A program made the position numbers and the translations under genes. From positions 1 to 5,515 of the forward strand of contig CALEJC010000235.1 in NCBI GenBank assembly GCA_937898205.1: a stretch of 5,515 nucleotides of DNA, in the 5' to 3' direction. This document shows, one piece after another, positions 1-5,364 of the stretch. Each line of letters opens with the position of its first letter. Position 1 is the first letter of the stretch. The stretch is from an uncultured Bacteroidales bacterium. Lineage in GTDB: Bacteria > Bacteroidota > Bacteroidia > Bacteroidales > UBA932. The notes under the pieces are model-generated. The model was not told the origin of the DNA and ran no database searches. It saw only the letters and a list, made by a program, of their open reading frames with translations.

Positions 1-212
1 TCGTGTGGGAGCTTGCCTTCGGGGTCGAGCGCCGCGATGTCCTCGCAATCGATCTGGCAGACAAAGGTCAGGGGATACTCATAGCTCTCGCCGTCTTCAG
101 TAACGGTCATTGTCGGGTACTCGACTTGCGGCGGGAGGTCAGGGTTGCCCCAGAATTTGCTTGAGCAGAAGAGAAGTGTCTCGGTTTTATGTGCAGAAAG
201 TCTGATTGCCAT
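1..212 (-). CDS. DUF1963 / YwqG-family protein, N-terminal part, cut by the window edge
   Basis: Reading the minus strand from an ATG at 212-210 gives an open frame of 70 codons that leaves the window at position 1 without a stop. The protein contains FWGNPDLP at residues 20-27, a YEYPLTFVCQID stretch at about 44-55 and DPEGKLPH at 63-70. This order (SKFWG.PDLP, then LtFlcQI, then LDPEGlLP) is what I know from the N-terminal half of the DUF1963 (YwqG) family, whose biochemical role is unknown. There is no signal peptide or membrane segment in the visible part, so it is probably cytoplasmic. No Shine-Dalgarno is seen ahead of the ATG, as usual in Bacteroidetes. It is transcribed divergently from sdaA with 87 bases between the two starts. 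An in-frame alternative start further in is possible, but this ATG leaves the conserved region complete. Confidence 0.75.
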   Translation of the reverse strand, partial: MAIRLSAHKTETLLFCSSKFWGNPDLPPQVEYPTMTVTEDGESYEYPLTFVCQIDCEDIAALDPEGKLPH

Positions 213-234
213 AGTGCGTGTCTTTTTGGATGTG

Positions 235-242
235 CGAAGATA
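235..242 (-). promoter_or_regulatory. weak candidate -7 box for the DUF1963 gene
   Basis: On the minus strand 242-235 reads TATCTTCG, one base off the Bacteroidetes -7 consensus TAnnTTTG, and it lies 22 bases upstream of the ATG at 212. No TTTG or TTG is seen at the expected -33 distance. A second near match, TATCTTTT, lies further upstream at 260-253. Only the position and the partial match support it. Confidence 0.2.
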
Positions 243-283
243 TGCATTTTTAAAAAGATATTCCGGATTTGGGAGAATATTTG

Positions 284-291
284 TAAATTTG
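284..291 (+). promoter_or_regulatory. candidate -7 box (TAAATTTG) for sdaA
   Basis: TAAATTTG matches the Bacteroidetes -7 consensus TAnnTTTG at every fixed base. It ends only 8 bases before the sdaA ATG at 300, so the transcript would start at or within a few bases of the start codon. No TTG lies at the usual 17-23 base spacing upstream. A TTTG at 268-271 is too close (12 bases). The -7 match is good and the -33 partner is missing, so the assignment is moderate. Confidence 0.42.
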
Positions 292-299
292 GCGGCAAA

Positions 300-1523
300 A
301 TGAAATCGCTCAAAGAACTCTTCAAGATCGGACGCGGCCCTTCAAGTAGTCACACGATGGGACCGCACAAAGCTGCTACCATGTTTGTGGAGCGCAACCC
401 CGAGGCTTCACGCTTTGCGGTCACCCTTTATGGCAGTCTTGCTGCCACAGGCAAGGGTCACCTTACCGATGTGGCCATCATCGACGCCTTGAGTGTCGAC
501 GGCAGGGAAGTGGAAGTGATATGGGAGCCCGAAATCTTCTTGCCATACCACCCCAACGGGATGAAATTTGTCGCCTTCAATGCTGAGGGTCACACTCTTG
601 ACGAGTGGACCGTCTATAGCGTCGGAGGCGGAACTATTTCTGAGGGTCCTGGCTCGCACATCGGCGAGGGGGAGGATATCTATGAACTCAGTACCATCAC
701 CGATATCGTGCGCTGGTGCAAGGACAGCGGCAAGAGCTACTGGGAGTATGTCGAAGAGAGAGAGGACTCGGATATCTGGGATTATCTATATGAAGTGTGG
801 AAGGCCATGAAGCAGGCAGTCGAGAGGGGAGTGGATGCCGAAGGCGTGATCCCGGGACCGCTCTGTCTGCCACGCAAAGCCGCCACATATTATATCAAGG
901 CGACCGGCTACAAAGCCAACCTTCAATCGCGCGGTCTGGTCTTTTCCTATGCACTCGCAGTCGCTGAGGAAAACGCCTGCGGTGGCACAGTGGTCACCGC
1001 GCCGACCTGCGGCTCCTGCGGAGTGCTGCCGGCAGTGCTTTACCACACCTCCAAGGCTCACGGATTTTCTGACAAACGCATCCTGCATGCGCTTGCAGCG
1101 GGAGGTATATTCGGCAACGTGGTCAAGAAGAATGCATCCATTTCCGGAGCGGAAGTGGGCTGCCAGGGTGAGGTTGGTGTAGCATGCGCAATGGCTTCAG
1201 CTGCAACATGCTGGCTGTTTGGCGGCACGCCGGGACAGGTGGAGTATGCGGCTGAGATGGGCCTTGAGCACCATCTTGGCATGACCTGCGACCCTGTGTG
1301 CGGACTGGTGCAGATCCCTTGCATCGAGCGCAATGCATTTGCGGCAGCGAGAGCTCTGGATTCAAATATCTATGCGACATTCTCAGACGGACACCACCGC
1401 GTGTCGTTTGACGAAGTGGTGCAGGTGATGAAGCAGACCGGTCACGATCTTCCTTCGCTCTACAAGGAGACGAGCGAGGGCGGTCTTGCCAAAGGCTTCT
1501 CGACAAAAAGAGGTATTTATTAA
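300..1523 (+). CDS. sdaA: L-serine dehydratase (L-serine ammonia-lyase), iron-sulfur dependent, single chain
   Basis: This cytoplasmic enzyme of 407 residues converts L-serine to pyruvate and ammonia using a [4Fe-4S] cluster. The N-terminal beta domain carries the signature SSSHTMGP (15-22) and GSLAATGKGH (45-54). The alpha domain carries PTCGSCGVLPA (235-245), GCQGEVG (287-293) and TCDPVCGLVQIPCIERN (329-345). The cluster ligands are most likely Cys288, Cys330 and Cys341; their 42 and 11 residue spacing equals that recalled for E. coli SdaA. The chain is about 45-50 residues shorter than the E. coli and Legionella enzymes, mainly in the N-terminal domain just before PNGMKF (85-90). It also ends in KRGIY with no C-terminal cysteine. 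The ATG at 300 is chosen because the family N-terminus (MKSLKELFKIGRGPSSSHT) begins there. The frame stays open back to an ATG at 189, but those 37 residues are unlike the family and overlap the divergent gene. It probably shares a transcript with the transporter gene 14 bases downstream. Confidence 0.95.
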   Translation: MKSLKELFKIGRGPSSSHTMGPHKAATMFVERNPEASRFAVTLYGSLAATGKGHLTDVAIIDALSVDGREVEVIWEPEIFLPYHPNGMKFVAFNAEGHTLDEWTVYSVGGGTISEGPGSHIGEGEDIYELSTITDIVRWCKDSGKSYWEYVEEREDSDIWDYLYEVWKAMKQAVERGVDAEGVIPGPLCLPRKAATYYIKATGYKANLQSRGLVFSYALAVAEENACGGTVVTAPTCGSCGVLPAVLYHTSKAHGFSDKRILHALAAGGIFGNVVKKNASISGAEVGCQGEVGVACAMASAATCWLFGGTPGQVEYAAEMGLEHHLGMTCDPVCGLVQIPCIERNAFAAARALDSNIYATFSDGHHRVSFDEVVQVMKQTGHDLPSLYKETSEGGLAKGFSTKRGIY

Positions 1524-1537
1524 CAAAATTTGAATAT

Positions 1538-3214
1538 ATGTTCTTTAGTATTGTAACCTTGGTCGGTGCACTCGGCATGTTCCTTTATGGTATGAACATG
1601 ATGAGCGCCGGTCTTCAGAAGGCTGCAGGAGACGGGCTTAGAACCTTTGTCTCCAAGATTACTTCCAACCCATTTAAAGGCGTGCTCACAGGATTTGGCG
1701 TGACTGCCGCAATCCAGAGTTCGAGTGCTACCACGGTGATGACCGTGAGCTTCGTCAACGCCGGTCTCCTCACTCTAAATCAGGCGATTGGAGTGATCAT
1801 GGGTGCAAACATCGGTACTACATTTACCGCTTGGATCATCGCTCTCTTCGGCTTCAAGGCCGACATCTCTGCACTTGCTGTGCCGCTGATGGCGATCGGC
1901 TTTATCATGAGCATCTCCAAGAAGGGTAAGTTGCGTGATATCGCAGAGGTTATTGTGGGCTTCAGCCTTCTTTTCCTCGGTCTGTCGTTTATGAAAAGCT
2001 CTGTGCCTGACCTCAGCCAGCAGCCGGAAGTGCTCAATTTTGTGCAGAACTGGTCCGGATTAGGTGTGTGGTCGGTGCTTCTCTTTGTGCTCGTGGGCAC
2101 GGTGCTCACTCTGATCCTCCAGAGCTCGAGTGCGACCATGGCAATCACGCTCATCGTGCTCAATACCGGACTGATAGAGTTCCCTATGGCTGCCGCCATG
2201 GTGCTCGGTGAGAATATCGGTACAACCATCACTGCCAATATTGCTGCTGCGGTGGGTAACACAAATGCCCGCAGGGCCGCACTTGCACATACTGTATTCA
2301 ATCTTTTCGGTGTGGTGTGGGCAATCGCTCTCTTTACTCCGTTCCTCAAGCTCATCGGCTTGATTATCAATGCTCTAGGTATGGGCGGAACTGAGCAGAC
2401 TCCGCTATATTCGCTCTCTATGCTTCACACTTGCTTCAATATAATCAACACTTGTGTGCTCATCTGGTTCATCCCTCAGATTCAGAAGTTTGTGTCTACG
2501 GTGATCAAGGAAAAACCTGGTTCGGAGGATCCCGGCAAGCTCGTCTATATCCACGGCGGTCTTGTGTCTACTCCTGAGTTTGCAATCGCTGAAGCCGACA
2601 AGGAAGTGCTGCATTTCGGTCAGGTGATGCATAAGGGCTTGAGCTATGTGAGTCAGGCGATTGCAGCGAGCGACTCGGCTGATAAGTTTGAGCCTTGGAG
2701 AGAGAAACTCGTGAAGTATGAGGAGATCTCCGACCGCATCGAATATGAAGTGGTGAGGTTCCTCAACAAGATCAACCGCGACTACCTCAGCGATGCTACC
2801 GAGAGCAAGGTCAAGGCGATGTACCGCATTGTCGGTGAGATGGAGTCTTTGGGTGATAGCGGCGAGGCGATGAGCCGTCTGATCAGCAGGGCCATCTCTC
2901 ACAAGCAGTCCCTCTCGGCAGAGCACAAGAAGCATCTCGGCAAGATGATCGATCTTGTGGACAATGCCTACGAGGCGATGATCTATAATCTTGCCAATAG
3001 TCATGAGATCAAGGACGTGCAGAACGCTGTGTCTGCGGAGGTTGCGCTCAATGAGATGCGTGACCGTCTCAGAGATGAGGAGATCAGAAGAGTAGAGGCT
3101 GATGGCGATGCCTACTTTGAGAGCGTCTACTATATGGGACTCCTCGAGGAACTTGAGAAAATGGGTGACTTTATCATCAATATTTCTCAGGCGACACTCA
3201 ACTGGCAGAAATAA
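1538..3214 (+). CDS. Na/Pi-cotransporter-family membrane protein with C-terminal PhoU-like domain
   Basis: This is a 558-residue inner-membrane protein. Its first ~320 residues are hydrophobic and contain an internal duplication: QSSSATT (60-66) followed by GANIGTT (89-95), and QSSSATM (195-201) followed by GENIGTT (224-230). Each pair is spaced by exactly 29 residues. These paired QSSSAT repeats are the mark of the Na-dependent phosphate transporter family (NptA, SLC34, E. coli YjbB). From about 345 to 555 the protein is soluble and helical, with PhoU-like acidic motifs EMESLGDSGE (434-443) and EELEKMGDF (537-545). Length matches bacterial members with this fusion. Family members move phosphate, some outward (YjbB); direction and substrate cannot be read from sequence. 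The ATG at 1538 directly precedes the first membrane segment. The 14-base gap from sdaA and the lack of a convincing promoter there suggest co-transcription. A strong hairpin follows the stop. Confidence 0.92.
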   Translation: MFFSIVTLVGALGMFLYGMNMMSAGLQKAAGDGLRTFVSKITSNPFKGVLTGFGVTAAIQSSSATTVMTVSFVNAGLLTLNQAIGVIMGANIGTTFTAWIIALFGFKADISALAVPLMAIGFIMSISKKGKLRDIAEVIVGFSLLFLGLSFMKSSVPDLSQQPEVLNFVQNWSGLGVWSVLLFVLVGTVLTLILQSSSATMAITLIVLNTGLIEFPMAAAMVLGENIGTTITANIAAAVGNTNARRAALAHTVFNLFGVVWAIALFTPFLKLIGLIINALGMGGTEQTPLYSLSMLHTCFNIINTCVLIWFIPQIQKFVSTVIKEKPGSEDPGKLVYIHGGLVSTPEFAIAEADKEVLHFGQVMHKGLSYVSQAIAASDSADKFEPWREKLVKYEEISDRIEYEVVRFLNKINRDYLSDATESKVKAMYRIVGEMESLGDSGEAMSRLISRAISHKQSLSAEHKKHLGKMIDLVDNAYEAMIYNLANSHEIKDVQNAVSAEVALNEMRDRLRDEEIRRVEADGDAYFESVYYMGLLEELEKMGDFIINISQATLNWQK

Positions 3215-3233
3215 CTTCATTTTTATACATTTT

Positions 3234-3277
3234 ACCCCCCCCTTGGCCCAAATATGAACCAAGAGGGGGTTGCTTAT
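3234..3277 (+). terminator. rho-independent-type terminator after the Na/Pi transporter gene
   Basis: The arm CCCCCCCTTGG (3236-3246) pairs with CCAAGAGGGGG (3259-3269). This gives 11 positions with a single C-A mismatch, around a 12-base loop. The T-containing tail TTGCTTATTTA follows. It starts about 20 bases after the stop codon at 3212-3214 and lies between two same-strand genes, so it most likely ends the sdaA-transporter transcript. The tail is T-rich rather than a pure T run. The left arm lies in an eight-C homopolymer (3235-3242). Confidence 0.8.
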
Positions 3278-3300
3278 TTATAGAAAAAACCCTAACTTTG
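3270..3300 (+). promoter_or_regulatory. promoter for the nucleotide-sugar dehydratase gene
   Basis: TTG at 3270-3272 and TAACTTTG at 3293-3300 are separated by 20 bases. This fits the Bacteroidetes -33/-7 pattern (TTTG or TTG, then TAnnTTTG) with a perfect -7 box. Transcription would start near 3305-3308, leaving an A/T-rich leader of about 30 bases before the ATG at 3338, with no Shine-Dalgarno. The TTG directly abuts the upstream terminator stem. A weaker -7 like TAGATTTT occurs at 3315-3322. Confidence 0.65.
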
Positions 3301-3337
3301 GAAGAATTGTAAACTAGATTTTGATTTTAAGCTATAT

Positions 3338-5257
3338 ATGAGGAGTACTCTAACCAAAAAATTGAGCAAATACCTCTCTGAATATCTCAATACCGCTGTA
3401 ATCTATGCGATGGATATCTTCCTCTCGGTCTGCGCATCGGGTGTGGTGATGATTATCGCGACTTTGTTGTATACAGCGGGCTCGTTTGAAAACAGCTTTA
3501 TCTTCACATACTTCGCTTCCTCTTTTGTGGGAAGTGTGCTGATGTTCTTCCTGCTCAAGAGCTATCGTCTGATCATCCGTCATTCGACCTTCAAGGATAT
3601 ACTCCACTATGCCGCTGCTTTGCTTGGTAAGGTTGTGCTGAGTTTTGCTGCATTGATGGTTGTGAGCGGTTTTTCTATCGTGATGCTGGTGATGATCGTG
3701 ATGGACTTCTTTGTGAGCATGTTCTTCATCATCATCGTCAGGATCCTGATGCTGATGGTCTATGAGCAGATCAAGAGGAAGCATCTCAATCATAAAAATA
3801 TCGCCAATGTAGTGGTCTATGGCACAGGCGAGAAGTCTGCGGCGACCATCGCCCGTCTCTCGCAGTCGACTCATTATCATGTGGTTGGCTTCCTCTCTGA
3901 GGACTCCTCAGAAAAGAGCATGACTCTCGCGGATCATCCTGTCTTCTACTACAACGACATGGAGGATCTCGAGTCCATTATAGCTGAAAATCAGATTGAC
4001 GCGATCCTTTTTGCCACAGAGAAGGAGGCTTCGGACAAGCAGGATACCTTGCTTCAGTTTGCTACTGACAAGCACATAAAGGTTTTCCTTACTCCGACCA
4101 TCGACGAGATCGTGGGTGGCAAGCTCATCAAGGGTCATGTCCGTGAGATCAAGATCGAGGACCTTCTTGGAAGAGATGAAATCAAGATTTCGATGGAGCA
4201 CATTATTGCCCGCTTCCAGGGCAAGGTGGTGATGGTGACAGGTGCTGCTGGTTCTATCGGCTCTGAGCTATGCCGTCAGCTAGCCACTTTTGGAGTGAAG
4301 AAGCTCATCCTATTTGACAATGCGGAGACTCCTATGCACAATATTCGCCTCGAGCTTGAGCAGAGGTTCCCAAGACTTAATTTCGTGCCTGTGATTGGTG
4401 ATGTCAGAAACAATCGTAGGCTCGATTTTGCGTTCAGGACCTTCCGTCCGCAGGTGGTCTTCCACGCGGCAGCCTACAAGCATGTGCCTCTGATGGAAGA
4501 AAACCCTTGCGAGGCAGTGATGGTCAATGTGCATGGCTCGCGCAATGTGGCTGACAAATGTATCGCCTACGATGTGGAGAGGATGGTGATGGTGTCGACT
4601 GACAAGGCTGTCAATCCTACCAACATTATGGGCTGCACCAAGAGGCTTGCGGAGATCTATGTCCAGAGCTGCGGCAAGGCCATCGAGGCCGGCACCAAGC
4701 AGGGCAAGACTCAGTTTGTGACTACTCGTTTCGGCAATGTCCTTGGCTCTAATGGCTCGGGCATCCCTCGCTTCCGCGAGCAAATCATGGCAGGCGGTCC
4801 GGTGACTGTTACTCATCCTGAGATCAATCGTTTCTTTATGACCATCCCTGAGGCGTGTCGCCTCGTGATGGAAGCAGCAACCCTTCCTGTGGAAAACCGC
4901 ATCTGCGTGTTTGATATGGGAGAGTCTGTCAAGATCGATACTCTCGCGAGAAGGATGATCCGTCTTGCAGGATTTGAGCCTGACAAGGATATCAAGATTG
5001 AATATTCAGGTCTCCGTCCGGGAGAGAAACTATATGAAGAAGTCCTCTCGACCAAAGAAAACACGCTTCCGACTTCACACGACCGCATCCGCATCGCAAG
5101 TGTGCGTGACTACGACTACGACAAGATTTCTGCCGAGTTTGACGAGATTGCCGAACTCTCAAGAAATGTGGAGATTGAGAAGACCGTGCAGTTGATGAAG
5201 GCCATTGTACCTGAGTTCAAGAGCAAGAACTCGGTGTATGAGAAATATGATAAATAG
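3338..5257 (+). CDS. membrane-bound nucleotide-sugar 4,6-dehydratase (CapD/WbpM/PglF type)
   Basis: The 639-residue protein has three parts. Residues ~18-145 form about four membrane helices, very rich in I, V, M and F. A Rossmann-like domain follows, with YGTGEKSA at 161-168. The C-terminal extended SDR domain has the NAD(P)-binding TGAAGSIGS (301-309), HAAAYKHVP (376-384), STDK (420-423), MGCTK (431-435), RFGNVLGS (464-471) and GLRPGEKLYEE (558-568). This layout and length match WbpM, PglF and CapD, which convert UDP-GlcNAc to UDP-4-keto-6-deoxy-GlcNAc at the cytoplasmic membrane face, an early step toward QuiNAc, FucNAc or bacillosamine residues. Met431 sits where most SDRs have the catalytic Tyr, as in PglF/WbpM; Lys435 is kept. 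The ATG at 3338 starts a short basic stretch before the first helix. The gene has its own promoter and a hairpin directly after its stop. The upxY-like gene downstream supports a role in surface polysaccharide. Exact substrate and stereochemistry are inferred. Confidence 0.93.
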   Translation: MRSTLTKKLSKYLSEYLNTAVIYAMDIFLSVCASGVVMIIATLLYTAGSFENSFIFTYFASSFVGSVLMFFLLKSYRLIIRHSTFKDILHYAAALLGKVVLSFAALMVVSGFSIVMLVMIVMDFFVSMFFIIIVRILMLMVYEQIKRKHLNHKNIANVVVYGTGEKSAATIARLSQSTHYHVVGFLSEDSSEKSMTLADHPVFYYNDMEDLESIIAENQIDAILFATEKEASDKQDTLLQFATDKHIKVFLTPTIDEIVGGKLIKGHVREIKIEDLLGRDEIKISMEHIIARFQGKVVMVTGAAGSIGSELCRQLATFGVKKLILFDNAETPMHNIRLELEQRFPRLNFVPVIGDVRNNRRLDFAFRTFRPQVVFHAAAYKHVPLMEENPCEAVMVNVHGSRNVADKCIAYDVERMVMVSTDKAVNPTNIMGCTKRLAEIYVQSCGKAIEAGTKQGKTQFVTTRFGNVLGSNGSGIPRFREQIMAGGPVTVTHPEINRFFMTIPEACRLVMEAATLPVENRICVFDMGESVKIDTLARRMIRLAGFEPDKDIKIEYSGLRPGEKLYEEVLSTKENTLPTSHDRIRIASVRDYDYDKISAEFDEIAELSRNVEIEKTVQLMKAIVPEFKSKNSVYEKYDK

Positions 5258-5308
5258 GGCAGCAGCAAGATAGTTTTTTACTATCTTTGTTGTTGCTCAA
5301 TTTTATTC
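5258..5308 (+). terminator. long hairpin directly after the dehydratase gene, terminator-like
   Basis: The first base after the TAG (5255-5257) begins the arm GGCAGCAGCAAGATAGT (5258-5274). It pairs with 5280-5297 across a five-T loop: 8 perfect base pairs, one bulged T at 5288, then 9 more pairs including G-T wobbles. The tail CAATTTTATT (5298-5307) is T-rich but not a clean T run. Position and shape suggest a terminator for the dehydratase transcript, but the right arm also contains a -7 promoter box, so the element may serve two purposes. Confidence 0.65.
5282..5289 (+). promoter_or_regulatory. candidate -7 box (TATCTTTG) for the upxY-like gene
   Basis: TATCTTTG matches TAnnTTTG at every fixed base and is the only perfect match between the dehydratase stop and the upxY-like ATG. 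Transcription would start near 5295-5297, leaving a leader of about 70 bases. No TTG is found at 17-23 bases upstream, so the -33 element is weak or absent. The box lies inside the right arm of the hairpin that follows the dehydratase gene. Confidence 0.45.
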
Positions 5309-5336
5309 GCCCTACTGCCTTTTTGGTGGTGGGGTG
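5308..5336 (+). promoter_or_regulatory. hairpin in the leader of the upxY-like gene
   Basis: The segment 5308-5319 (CGCCCTACTGCC) pairs with 5325-5336 (GGTGGTGGGGTG) over 12 uninterrupted base pairs, counting G-T wobbles, around a five-T loop. It ends 28 bases before the ATG at 5365 and has no T run after it, so it does not look like a simple terminator. UpxY-family proteins are known to act on their own operon through the 5' leader. That this hairpin is part of that control is inference. Confidence 0.5.
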
Positions 5337-5364
5337 AACCAAGATAGTACCCTGACATTTGGTG

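Larger units (their letters stand above)
5266..5348 (+). repeat. CAAGATAGT direct repeat flanking its own inverted copy
   Basis: CAAGATAGT occurs at 5266-5274 and again at 5340-5348. Between them, at 5280-5289, lies ACTATCTTTG, whose ACTATCTT (5280-5287) is the exact reverse complement of AAGATAGT in both copies. The middle copy can therefore pair either leftward (terminator-like hairpin) or rightward (an outer stem enclosing the leader hairpin at 5308-5336), but not both at once. The outer pair is 9 of 10 matched (5280-5289 with 5339-5348). Confidence 0.6.

Noticed and set aside
189..299. In-frame extension of sdaA to an ATG at 189, adding 37 residues
   Set aside because: The added residues do not resemble the SdaA N-terminus, the known family start falls at 300, and the extension overlaps the start of the divergent DUF1963 gene and its promoter region.
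107..325. Minus-strand open frame of 72 codons over the sdaA start
   Set aside because: It overlaps both the DUF1963 gene in another frame and the start of sdaA, has no recognisable motif, and the DUF1963 frame explains the region better.
2405..3262. Long minus-strand open frame (285 codons) opposite the PhoU-like half of the transporter gene
   Set aside because: It lies opposite a clearly conserved coding region, starts inside the terminator hairpin, and shows no domain motif; it is an antisense shadow of helical charged coding sequence.
3661..3780. GATGATGGTG-like low-complexity stretch as a possible repeat element
   Set aside because: It is explained by codons for a V/I/M-rich membrane helix (residues about 109-142 of the dehydratase), with no exact tandem unit.
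4310..4816. Minus-strand open frame of 168 codons inside the dehydratase gene, and similar ones at 3350-3880 and 1780-2370
   Set aside because: All lie opposite strongly conserved SDR or membrane-domain coding sequence, and their composition (His-, Asp- or Arg-rich) is typical of antisense frames.
5258..5364. Classical Mpi-type invertible promoter ahead of the upxY-like gene
   Set aside because: The known type needs longer inverted repeats about 100-200 bases apart around the promoter. Here the left side is dehydratase coding sequence and only a 10-base imperfect pair is present.
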